Assembly: GCF_000716445.1 (NCBI RefSeq)
Contig: NZ_JNWK01000059.1
Span: forward strand, 1 to 51,391
Length of the DNA stretch: 51,391 nt
Origin: Streptomyces wedmorensis
GTDB lineage: Bacteria > Actinomycetota > Actinomycetes > Streptomycetales > Streptomycetaceae
Reading direction: 5' to 3'
Shown here: one piece after another, positions 39,953 through 47,023 of the stretch
How the letters are laid out: each line of letters opens with the position of its first letter
Numbering within the stretch: the first letter of the stretch is position 1
Translations under genes and position numbers: made by a program
The notes under the pieces: generated by a model
The model's input: the letters and a program-made list of their open reading frames with translations, nothing else
Database searches by the model: none
Told to the model about the DNA's origin: nothing

Positions 39953-40120
39953 CGCGACCCCGCGCGTACGCCACCACGGACGCCGGGGGCCGTACGGTCG
40001 CGACCCCGCGCGTGCACGCCACCACGGACGCCGGGGCCGTACGGTCGCGACCCCGTGCGTGCACGCCACCGCGGACGCCGGGGGGCCGTACGGTCGCGAC
40101 CCCGCGCGCAGGTGCCGTCC
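39953..40120. repeat. 47-base tandem repeats between rsgA and ada-alkA
   Basis: Four copies of a 46-49-base unit begin at 39953, 39999, 40046 and 40095. They share CGCGACCCCGCGCGT, a CGCCACCACGGACGCCG segment and GGCCGTACGGTCG. They fill most of the 285-base gap between the rsgA stop and the ada-alkA start on the same strand. The segment between copies 1 and 2 is the most conserved. No gene is visible in the gap. Confidence 0.85.
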
Positions 40121-40161
40121 GGGCCGCGCGACCGCGGCCCCGGACCTGCGCGCTGCCCGCG

Positions 40162-41271
40162 CTACCGCAGACGTCCGCTGCGCTTGAACTCTCCGGCGGC
40201 GCGGCCCGCGTCTCCCTTGCGCTTCCAGTCCTTGCGGATCTCGTTGCGCAGGCGGGCGTCGGTCTTGGCCACGAGGCGCTGGTTCTCGCGCAGGAGCTTG
40301 CGGAAGCTCTCCAGACGGCGCACGGGCAGGGTGCCGTCGTCGATGGCCGCGAGGACCGCGCAGCCGGGCTCCGCCTCGTGGGCGCAGTCGGGGAAGCGGC
40401 ACTCGGCCGCGAGCTCCTCGATCTCCGAGAAGACCTGGCCGACGCCGGTCTCGGCGTCCCAGAGCCCGACGCCGCGGAGGCCGGGGGTGTCGATGAGGAC
40501 GCCTCCGCCGGGCAGTACGAAGAGGTTGCGGGTGGTCGTGGTGTGGCGGCCCTTGCCGTCGATGTCGCGGGCGGCCTGGACGGTCATGACGTCCTGGCCG
40601 ACCAGCACGTTGGCGAGGGTCGACTTCCCGGCGCCGGAGACGCCGAGGAGCACGGTCGTCCCGCCGGCGACGGTCGCGCTCAGCACGTCGAGGCCCTCTC
40701 CCGTCGTCGAACTGACGGGCAGCACCTGGACGCCGGGGGCCACCGTCTCCACGTCCTCGACGAGGTAGGAGAGCCCGACGGGGTCGGGCACGAGGTCCGC
40801 CTTGCTGAGGACGACGGTCGGCTGGGCGCCGGACTCCCACGCCAGGGCGAGGAAGCGCTCGATCCGGCCGAGGTCGAGCTCGACCGCGAGGGAGACGGTG
40901 ATGACCGCGTGGTCGACGTTGGCGGCGAGGATCTGCCCCTCGGACCGCTTGGACGAGGTGGAGCGCGCGAAGGCCGTACGGCGCGGCAGGCACGCCCGTA
41001 CGTACCGGGGGTCGCTGACCCCCTCGGGGTCGACGGCCGCCCAGTCACCGGTGCACACGACCCGCAGCGGGTCGTGCGGGGTCACGAACGCCGTGTCGGC
41101 GCGGACGATCCCTTCGGCGGTGGCGACGTCGCACTGGCCGCGGTCGACCCGGACGACCCGCCCGGGGATCAGCCCCTGGGCGGCGTAGGGCGCGAAGTCG
41201 GCGGCCCAGCCGGAGTCCCAGCCGTGGGCGTCGAGCAGAGAGGAGGAGTCAAGGGAAAGCGAGAAAGACAA
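40162..41271 (-). CDS. rsgA: Ribosome small subunit-dependent GTPase A
   Basis: The 369-residue circularly permuted GTPase checks maturation of the 30S ribosomal subunit. The G motifs occur in permuted order: SKAD (156-159), P-loop GVSGAGKST (210-218), DTPG (261-264). They are preceded by an OB-fold and followed by the zinc set Cys291, Cys296, His298, Cys304. The C-terminal tail is Lys/Arg-rich, as expected for rRNA contact. The start is a TTG at 41271 with GAAGGG six bases upstream; the sequence from there matches the family N-terminus. A short ORF with a strong ribosome site ends 51 bases upstream on the same strand. Confidence 0.93.
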   Translation of the reverse strand: MSFSLSLDSSSLLDAHGWDSGWAADFAPYAAQGLIPGRVVRVDRGQCDVATAEGIVRADTAFVTPHDPLRVVCTGDWAAVDPEGVSDPRYVRACLPRRTAFARSTSSKRSEGQILAANVDHAVITVSLAVELDLGRIERFLALAWESGAQPTVVLSKADLVPDPVGLSYLVEDVETVAPGVQVLPVSSTTGEGLDVLSATVAGGTTVLLGVSGAGKSTLANVLVGQDVMTVQAARDIDGKGRHTTTTRNLFVLPGGGVLIDTPGLRGVGLWDAETGVGQVFSEIEELAAECRFPDCAHEAEPGCAVLAAIDDGTLPVRRLESFRKLLRENQRLVAKTDARLRNEIRKDWKRKGDAGRAAGEFKRSGRLR

Positions 41272-41322
41272 GGGGGACCCTTCAAGGGGCGGCCCCGGCG
41301 CCGAGAGAAGGCAGAGTGGAGA

Positions 41323-41394
41323 TCAGCCGGTGGCCGCGGAGGTGGTGTGGAGGAACATCCGCGTGTGGGCAAGGCCCTTCGTGACGGCAGCCAT
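41323..41394 (-). CDS. Candidate 23-residue small ORF upstream of rsgA
   Basis: An ATG at 41394 follows AGGAGG with eight bases between, the strongest ribosome site in this part of the window. It opens a frame of 23 codons ending in TGA. The peptide begins MAAVTKGLAHTRMFLHTT and ends AATG; it has no membrane segment and no run of one amino acid. It ends 51 bases before the rsgA TTG and could be a leader peptide or a small protein. I do not recognise it. The rest of the 277-base gap 41272-41548 shows nothing else certain. Confidence 0.55.
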   Translation of the reverse strand: MAAVTKGLAHTRMFLHTTSAATG

Positions 41395-41548
41395 CGATCA
41401 CACCTCCTGTGTCTTTCGCACGTGTCCTTCGCGATCACGTGTCGCACGGATCGCGTCGTACGCGATCACGCCCGGCGCGATCCCGTACGGCGTTCACCGT
41501 AGCCGGAAGGCTCCGGCAGGCGCCACGGGTTTTTCCGCGACGCGGGAT

Positions 41549-42673
41549 TCAGTCCTTCTCCCAGCCGGAGTGGAGGCGGGACTTCACGTCGTCCGGGGGG
41601 AGGAACTTGGACCAGCGCTCGGGGAACTCGGACGGCATGTCGGGGTCGTCCTCGTCGACGTCCTCCGCCTCGGCGCGGACGCGGGCGACGAGTTCGGCGG
41701 CCTGGAGGGCGCGGGCGCGTTCGTTGGCCTCGCGGGCGGCGGCGGTGGCGACGGAGGGCCAGACGCGGTCGATGGCGGCGTTCACGGCGGCGCCGACGAG
41801 CACGGCGAAGGCGGAGATGCCGATCCAGAGGAGGACGGCGATGGGGGCGGCGAGGGAGCCGTAGATGGTGGGGCCCTCGACCTGGCTGGTCAGGTAGATC
41901 CGCAGCAGGAAGCTGCCCAGGGTCCACATGGCGAGCGCGACCAGGGCGCCGGGGATGTCCTCGATCCAGGGCGATCTGACGGGCACGGACACGTGGTAGA
42001 GCGTCGTCAGGAAGGCGACCGAGAGCAGGGTGACGGCCGGCCAGTAGAGGACGGCGACGACCTCCGTGCCCCAGGGGACGAGCTCGACGACGCGGTCGGG
42101 GCCGACGACGGCGAGCGGCAGGACGACCGCGCCGATGAGGAGGGCCACGATGTACAGGAGGAAGGCGAGGAGCCGGGTCTTCACGATGCCGCGGTGGCCG
42201 TCGAGTCCGTACATGACGGTGATGGTGTCGATGAAGACGTTCACGGCGCGCGAGCCGGACCAGAGGGCGATCGCGAAGCCGAGGGAGACCAGCTCGGGCC
42301 GTTTGCCCTGGGTGACGTCGTCCAGGAGCGGTTTGGCGATGTCGTGGACGCCCCGGTCGGAGAGGACCGTTCCGGCGGCGCGGAGGATGTTCTCCTCGAT
42401 GCTCGCGACGGTGTCGGTGTTCGTCCAGTCGTCCGCGTACCCGAGGAGGGCGATGAGGCCGAGGAGCAGCGGCGGCAGGGACAGCAGCGTGAAGAACGCG
42501 GCCTCGGCGGCCAGACCCAGGATCCGGTACTCGATGCACGAGTTGACGGTGTCCTTGAGGAGCAGCCAGACCATCTTCCGCTTCGAGACGTTGCGGTAGA
42601 GGACGCGCGCGCGGTGGAGCCTGCTCCAGGGCCGCCGCTCCGGTCGTTCGGGTGTTTCGCTTGCTGCCTGCAC
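41549..42673 (-). CDS. YihY/BrkB family membrane protein
   Basis: The 374-residue integral membrane protein has six hydrophobic segments and the YihY signature pieces AAEAAFFTLLSLPPLLLGLIALLG (about 54-77), ALWSGSRAVNVFIDTITVMY (about 135-155) and GSLAAPIAVLLWIGISAF (about 285-302). A charged acidic tail follows. The family was long mislabelled ribonuclease BN; its real role, possibly transport, is unsettled. The GTG at 42673 lies only 17 bases from the divergent acyl-CoA dehydrogenase ATG, so the two promoters must overlap each other's coding starts. Confidence 0.88.
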   Translation of the reverse strand: MQAASETPERPERRPWSRLHRARVLYRNVSKRKMVWLLLKDTVNSCIEYRILGLAAEAAFFTLLSLPPLLLGLIALLGYADDWTNTDTVASIEENILRAAGTVLSDRGVHDIAKPLLDDVTQGKRPELVSLGFAIALWSGSRAVNVFIDTITVMYGLDGHRGIVKTRLLAFLLYIVALLIGAVVLPLAVVGPDRVVELVPWGTEVVAVLYWPAVTLLSVAFLTTLYHVSVPVRSPWIEDIPGALVALAMWTLGSFLLRIYLTSQVEGPTIYGSLAAPIAVLLWIGISAFAVLVGAAVNAAIDRVWPSVATAAAREANERARALQAAELVARVRAEAEDVDEDDPDMPSEFPERWSKFLPPDDVKSRLHSGWEKD

Positions 42674-42678
42674 CTGCT

Positions 42679-42684
42679 TACCGT
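42679..42684 (+). promoter_or_regulatory. Putative -10 of a leaderless acyl-CoA dehydrogenase mRNA
   Basis: TACCGT ends six bases before the ATG at 42691. No Shine-Dalgarno is present and only 17 bases separate this ATG from the divergent gene, so a leaderless transcript is the likely solution. Confidence 0.45.
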
Positions 42685-42690
42685 ATCGGC

Positions 42691-44346
42691 ATGTCAGGGA
42701 GCACCCACACAGTGACCAACCAGGCTCCGCCCCTGGTCGGATACGACGTCTTCACGAGCGATCGGGCGCTGACGGAGGCGGTCGAGCGGCACCTCGCGCC
42801 GGAGCTCCTCGCGGAGGCGCGCGACGAGCTGGCCCTGCTGGGCCGGGCGTCCGGTTCGGAGCAGGTCAGGGAGTGGGGGGAGCTGGCGAACGCGTTCCCG
42901 CCGCGGCTGCGGACCCACGACCGGTACGGCGTCCGGATCGACGAGGTCCGGTTCCACCCGGCGTGGCACCGGCTCCTCGGCCGGTCCGTGAGCGCCGGGC
43001 TCACGGACGCGTGGGGCCGCCCGGGTGGTCATGTGCGGCGGGCCGCCGGCTTCGTGGTGGCGTCCCAGCCGGAGGCGGGTCACGGCTGCCCGCTGTCGAT
43101 GACGCACGCGGCGGTGCCCGCCCTGCGCGTCGAGCCGGAGCTCGCGGCGGTCTGGGAGCCCGCGGCCACGTCGCACGTGTACGAGAAGGCGCTCGGCACG
43201 GTCGCGGAGAAGCCGGGCGTGCTGCTCGGCATGGCGATGACGGAGAAGCAGGGCGGCAGCGACGTACGGACGAACAGGACGGAGGCGCGGCCGCTGGCGG
43301 CCGACGGCGAGTACGTCCTGACGGGGCACAAGTGGTTCTGCTCGGCGCCGATGTCGGACGCCTTCCTGGTCCTGGCGCAGGCTCCGGCGGGGCTGACGTG
43401 CTTCCTGGTGCCGCGGGTGCTCGCGGACGGCTCGCGCAACCCGTTCGCGCTCCAGCGCCTGAAGGACAAGCTGGGCAACCGGTCGAACGCCTCGGCCGAG
43501 GTGGAGTTCGACGGGACGACGTGGGCGCGCCGGGTGGGCGAGGAGGGGCGCGGGATCCACACGATCATGGGCATGGTCGCGGCGACCCGGCTGGACTGCG
43601 TCCTCGGCTCGGCGGCGCTCATGCGGCAGGCGGTGGCGCAGGCCGTGCACCACTGCGCGTACCGCGAGGCCTTCGGCGGACCGCTCGTCGAGAAGCCGCT
43701 GATGCGCAACGTCCTGGCCGATCTGGCCTTGGAGTCGGAGGCCGCGACCGTCCTGGGGATGCGTCTCGCGGCGGCCTACGACGCCGTCGACGCCGACGGC
43801 GGTGACGCCGGGCGGGAGCGGGCCTTGCTCCGCATCGCCGTGCCGGCGGCGAAGTACTGGGTGACGAAGCGGTGTACGCCGATGGTGGCGGAGGCGCTGG
43901 AGTGCCTGGGCGGCAACGGGTACGTGGAGGAGTCCGGGATGCCCCGGCTGCTGCGCGAGTCGCCGCTCAACTCCGTCTGGGAGGGCTCGGGGAACGTCCA
44001 GGCGCTCGACGTCGTACGCGCGCTGCGGGCCGGCCCGGAGGTGCTCGACGCCTTCCTGAGGGAGGTGGGCGCGGCGCGGGGCGCGGATCACCGGCTGGAC
44101 CGGGCGATCCGGGGCCTGCTCGTCGAACTGGCCGACCTGGAGGGGATCGAGGCGCGGGCGCGCCGCCTCGTGGAGCGGATGGCGCTGGTGCTGCAGGGTT
44201 CGCTGCTCGTCCGGTGGGCGCCGCCCGAGGTCGCCGACGCGTTCTGCGCGGGGCGGCTGGGCGGGGACGGCGGGTCGGCGTTCGGGACGCTGCCGCACAC
44301 CCTGGACCTGCGGGCGCTGGTGGAGCGGGCGCGGGTGGCCGTCTGA
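42691..44346 (+). CDS. AidB-like acyl-CoA dehydrogenase family protein
   Basis: The 551-residue protein belongs to the AidB branch, larger than ordinary acyl-CoA dehydrogenases. Recognisable segments are GHGCPLSMTHAAVPAL (about 131-146), MTEKQGGSDVRTN, YVLTGHKWFCSAPMSDAFLV, LECLGGNGYVEE and VWEGSGNVQALDVVRAL. E. coli AidB is an FAD protein of the adaptive response to alkylation. An Ada-type sensor lies 3 kb away on the other strand, which may be coincidence. The enzymatic substrate is unknown. The ATG at 42691 has no ribosome site but a -10-like TACCGT six bases upstream. Confidence 0.9.
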   Translation: MSGSTHTVTNQAPPLVGYDVFTSDRALTEAVERHLAPELLAEARDELALLGRASGSEQVREWGELANAFPPRLRTHDRYGVRIDEVRFHPAWHRLLGRSVSAGLTDAWGRPGGHVRRAAGFVVASQPEAGHGCPLSMTHAAVPALRVEPELAAVWEPAATSHVYEKALGTVAEKPGVLLGMAMTEKQGGSDVRTNRTEARPLAADGEYVLTGHKWFCSAPMSDAFLVLAQAPAGLTCFLVPRVLADGSRNPFALQRLKDKLGNRSNASAEVEFDGTTWARRVGEEGRGIHTIMGMVAATRLDCVLGSAALMRQAVAQAVHHCAYREAFGGPLVEKPLMRNVLADLALESEAATVLGMRLAAAYDAVDADGGDAGRERALLRIAVPAAKYWVTKRCTPMVAEALECLGGNGYVEESGMPRLLRESPLNSVWEGSGNVQALDVVRALRAGPEVLDAFLREVGAARGADHRLDRAIRGLLVELADLEGIEARARRLVERMALVLQGSLLVRWAPPEVADAFCAGRLGGDGGSAFGTLPHTLDLRALVERARVAV

Positions 44347-44357
44347 GGATCCGTACG

Positions 44358-44448
44358 ACGGGTGGGGCCGCGCGTGCCAGGGGTGGACCCGCGGACGGGT
44401 GGGGCCGCGCGTGCCAGGGGTGGACCCGCGGACGGGTCGGCACGCGCG
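44358..44448. repeat. 37-base direct repeat after the AidB-like gene
   Basis: Two identical 37-base units (44358-44394 and 44395-44431) are followed by a partial third beginning ACGGGTCGGCACGCGCGG. They begin 12 bases after the stop codon. The rest of the 317-base gap to 44663 has no gene; GTTGCA repeats at 44532 and 44542 and a purine-rich ribosome site lie before the next gene. Confidence 0.85.
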
Positions 44449-44663
44449 GAAAAGCGGGGGTGGTGCTGCGCCGACACGGCACCACCCACCGCTCACATCA
44501 GCCTCGCCCGGGGGACCGGTCGATCGCCAGAGTTGCAAAGGGTTGCAGGATTGTGCGAACCGGGCCTCGCGGAGGTGTTCCGGACGGCACGATGGGCACC
44601 GACACTCCGGACATCTGCCCAGTGCAGAACCGATACAGCACCCCGGGGGGCTGGGAGAGACCG

Positions 44664-45956
44664 ATGAAGAACACGCAGCTCGACATGAGGCGGCTGGCCT
44701 CCATGGACGCCGCCCAGGCCACCAGACTGCTGCACCGGGTCCGCGAGGAGACACTGGCGGGCCGTACGCCCCCGATCGCGCCCCGTGCCGTGATCGACGC
44801 GTCCTGGCAGCGGATGGCCCGGCTCGGTCTCGACCCGGACCGGGGCACGAGCAGCGTGCTGCTCCAGCGGGAGGAGCTGGAGGAGCGGCGCAGGACCACG
44901 CTCCTCTCCGAGGTGATGCGGACGCTGAGCGGCGGTCTCGCCGGCATCGCCGACGCCTCCCTCCAGATCATGGTGGTCACCGACGAGCACGGCCGGGTGC
45001 TCTGGCGGCAGGGGAACTCCGCCGTGCTGCGGCAGGCGAACGGCATCTGCCTGGAGGAGGGCGCGGCCTGGTCCGAGCACACCACCGGCACCAACGCGGT
45101 CGGCACGGCGCTCGCCATGGGGCGGGCCGTGCAGGTGCACTCCGCCGAGCACTACGTCCAGGCGCTGCACAACTGGACCTGCGCCGCGGCCCCCGTGCAC
45201 GATCCGCGCGACCAGCGCCTGCTGGGCATCCTGGACGTCAGCGGACCGGCGTCCAGCTTCCACCCGGCGATGCTGGCGCTGGTCGGCTCGGTGGCGCAGC
45301 TCGCCGAAGCCGAGATGCGGGAGCGGCACCGCGGGTCGATCGAGCGGCTGCGGGCGGTGGCCGCGCCGATCCTGTGCCGGGTGGGCGGCCGGGCGGTCGC
45401 CGTGGACACCCACGGCTGGACGGCGGCGGTGACCGGGCTCGCGCCGGTCGACCGGATCCCGCTGCCCAAGTCCTTCCGGGCCGGCCGGGTCTGGCTGCCC
45501 TCGCTCGGGGTGTGCGCGGTGGAGCCGCTGCCGGGCGGCTGGCTGCTGCGGGTGGAAGAGGAGGCCCGGGCGGCGGAGCCCGGTGCGGAGGCCGCGAGCC
45601 GGGTGGTCCTCGACCTGAGCCGGCCGCGCCGCTGGACGGTGTCCGTCTCGGGGGCGGCGGGCAGCTGGCAGCAGGAACTCAGCCCCCGGCACGCGGAGCT
45701 CCTCTACGTCCTGGCGCTCCATCGCGACGGGCGGACGGCGGCGGAACTGGCCGACGACGTCTTCGGCGACCGTACGCGGACGGTCACCGTGCGTGCGGAG
45801 ATGTCCCGGGTGCGCCGGAACCTGGCCGGGGTCCTGGCGCACCGCCCGTACCGCTTCCGCGAGGAGGTGGCGGTGGAGGTCCTGCGCCCCCGCCTCCCGG
45901 CGGACCTGCTGCCCCACTCGACGGCACCGGCGGTCCGGGCCGCGGCGAAGGCCTAG
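44664..45956 (+). CDS. GAF-domain transcriptional regulator
   Basis: The 430-residue protein has an N-terminal region and GAF sensor domain like those of AcoR-type activators: PRAVIDASWQRMARLGLDPDR, then VTDEHGRVLWRQGN and GAAWSEHTTGTNAVGTALA at about 90-160, and LGILDVSGPASSFHPAML. It has no AAA+ sigma-54 module; instead the last 100 residues form a winged-helix-like DNA-binding part (ELSPRHAELLYVLALHRDGRTAAEL, RTVTVRAEMSRVRRNL). This variant is common in actinobacteria, which lack sigma-54. The ATG at 44664 has GGGAGAG upstream. Targets may include genes for alcohol or aldehyde use in relatives, but none is adjacent. Confidence 0.83.
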   Translation: MKNTQLDMRRLASMDAAQATRLLHRVREETLAGRTPPIAPRAVIDASWQRMARLGLDPDRGTSSVLLQREELEERRRTTLLSEVMRTLSGGLAGIADASLQIMVVTDEHGRVLWRQGNSAVLRQANGICLEEGAAWSEHTTGTNAVGTALAMGRAVQVHSAEHYVQALHNWTCAAAPVHDPRDQRLLGILDVSGPASSFHPAMLALVGSVAQLAEAEMRERHRGSIERLRAVAAPILCRVGGRAVAVDTHGWTAAVTGLAPVDRIPLPKSFRAGRVWLPSLGVCAVEPLPGGWLLRVEEEARAAEPGAEAASRVVLDLSRPRRWTVSVSGAAGSWQQELSPRHAELLYVLALHRDGRTAAELADDVFGDRTRTVTVRAEMSRVRRNLAGVLAHRPYRFREEVAVEVLRPRLPADLLPHSTAPAVRAAAKA

Positions 45957-46077
45957 CAACAGTCCTGCGGGGTCCCGCGGGAACCCTGTCCACCATGCGG
46001 ACACCCGCCTGCCGCCGGAGGCCCGGGGCCGGGGGCCCGGTCTGGGAATCCGGCGCTCCGCATGATGCGATGACCCC

Positions 46078-46647
46078 ATGAGCATCACTCTCACCACCTG
46101 GTCCCTCGAACAGACCTCGCCGTCCGATCTGCGTCCCGCGACCCCGCCGGAGGGCGAGGACGTCACGATCCGGCGGGCCGAGGTGCCGTCGGCGGAGTTC
46201 AGCCGCTTCCTCTACACCGCGGTCGGCGGCGACATCCGCTGGTCCGACCGGCTGTCGCTGACGTTCAAGCAGTGGCAGGAGATCGTCGAGAAGCCGGGCG
46301 CCGAGATCTGGGTGGCGTACGACAAGGGGACGCCGGCCGGGTACGTGGAGCTGGACCCGCAGGACGACGGCGTGGTGGAGATCGTCTACTTCGGTCTGAT
46401 CCCGGCCTTCCGGGGTCGCCGGATCGGCGGGCACCTCCTGTCGTACGGCACGGCGAGGGCCTGGGACCTGGCCGAGCGCTGGCCGGACCGCGAGGAGACG
46501 AAGCGGGTCTGGCTGCACACCTGCTCGCTCGACGGTCCGCACGCGATGGCCAACTACGAGCGGCGCGGCTTCCGGCTGTTCGACACCAAGGTCGAGGAGG
46601 CCGAGGAGGCCGAGACCCCCGGCCCGTGGCCCGGCGCCCACGCCTGA
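46078..46647 (+). CDS. GNAT family N-acetyltransferase
   Basis: The 189-residue protein has the GNAT acetyl-CoA fold: IWVAYDKGTPAGYVELD, the central strand VEIVYFGLIPAFRGRRIGGHLL with the Q/R-x-x-G-x-G/A pyrophosphate loop (RGRRIGG), and the C-terminal HTCSLDGPHAMANYERRGFRLF motif. It transfers an acetyl group from acetyl-CoA to an unknown amine. The start at 46078 begins MSITLTTWSLEQTSP; no strong ribosome site precedes it. A terminator follows 32 bases after the stop. It appears to be a single-gene unit. Confidence 0.88.
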   Translation: MSITLTTWSLEQTSPSDLRPATPPEGEDVTIRRAEVPSAEFSRFLYTAVGGDIRWSDRLSLTFKQWQEIVEKPGAEIWVAYDKGTPAGYVELDPQDDGVVEIVYFGLIPAFRGRRIGGHLLSYGTARAWDLAERWPDREETKRVWLHTCSLDGPHAMANYERRGFRLFDTKVEEAEEAETPGPWPGAHA

Positions 46648-46678
46648 GCCGCACCGGAGGAACCGCCGAAGCACCACG

Positions 46679-46704
46679 AAGGGGGCCTGGCCAGGGCCCC
46701 CTTT
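46679..46704 (+). terminator. Rho-independent terminator after the GNAT gene
   Basis: AAGGGGGCC (46679-46687) pairs with GGCCCCCTT (46695-46703), with a seven-base loop and a short T-run. It separates the GNAT gene from the sulfur operon. Confidence 0.75.
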
Positions 46705-46747
46705 CGCGTGACCCAGAGCACACCGTCCCGCCAAGCGAGACGACTAC

Positions 46748-46780
46748 GTCCAAATGCTGGACGATGCTGGACTGGGTCCA
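46748..46780 (+). promoter_or_regulatory. GTCCA/TGGAC repeat cluster upstream of the sulfur operon
   Basis: GTCCA-N5-TGGAC (46748-46762) and TGGAC-TGG-GTCCA (46768-46780) are two inverted repeats of the same half-site. ATGCTGGAC is directly repeated at 46754 and 46764, ten bases apart. They lie 24-56 bases before the leader-peptide ATG, where an operator or activator site of the operon would be. The binding protein is unknown. Confidence 0.5.
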
Positions 46781-46803
46781 AAGTCCCGTGACACGCTTCC
46801 GCC

Positions 46804-46887
46804 ATGTCTGGAACTGGAATTGCCTTGGTGAGTCGGCGGCACGTCGACCTCGGCCGCATGTCCAGCGCCATCTGTCCGGCGCGCTGA
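46804..46887 (+). CDS. Short Cys-containing leader peptide upstream of sirA
   Basis: The frame of 27 codons from the ATG at 46804 contains the stretch SRRHVDLGRMSSAIC, which matches the short leader peptides annotated before sulfur-assimilation and cysteine-related genes in Streptomyces and relatives. Translation could also begin at the GTG at 46828, giving a 19-residue peptide. The Cys codon lies four codons before the stop, so slow translation at low cysteine would stall the ribosome near the end. A perfect hairpin lies 71 bases downstream. Cysteine-dependent attenuation of sirA is a reasonable inference. Confidence 0.75.
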   Translation: MSGTGIALVSRRHVDLGRMSSAICPAR

Positions 46888-46958
46888 GAGAACCAGCACC
46901 GCCGCGATTTCCTTACAGCCCGACTCTGCCCCACCCTGCTGCGCACTGACGCGCCACC

Positions 46959-46990
46959 CTCTGACCTGAGCGCGAGTGTGCAGGTCAGAG
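46959..46990 (+). promoter_or_regulatory. Hairpin in the sirA leader, attenuator candidate
   Basis: CTCTGACCTG (46959-46968) and CAGGTCAGAG (46981-46990) form a perfect ten-base stem with a 12-base loop. It lies between the leader peptide and the sirA ribosome site and lacks a U-run, so it may act on translation or through an alternative structure rather than as a simple terminator. Confidence 0.55.
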
Positions 46991-47023
46991 CCGCCCTCTC
47001 GCAGTCCCGAAGGACGAAACGCC

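Noticed and set aside
42691..44346. Functional link between the AidB-like gene and ada-alkA
   Set aside because: They are 3 kb apart on opposite strands with unrelated genes between; no shared operator was seen.
37621..44448. Tandem repeats considered as CRISPR arrays
   Set aside because: Units abut without unique spacers, are degenerate and GC-rich, and no cas gene is present.
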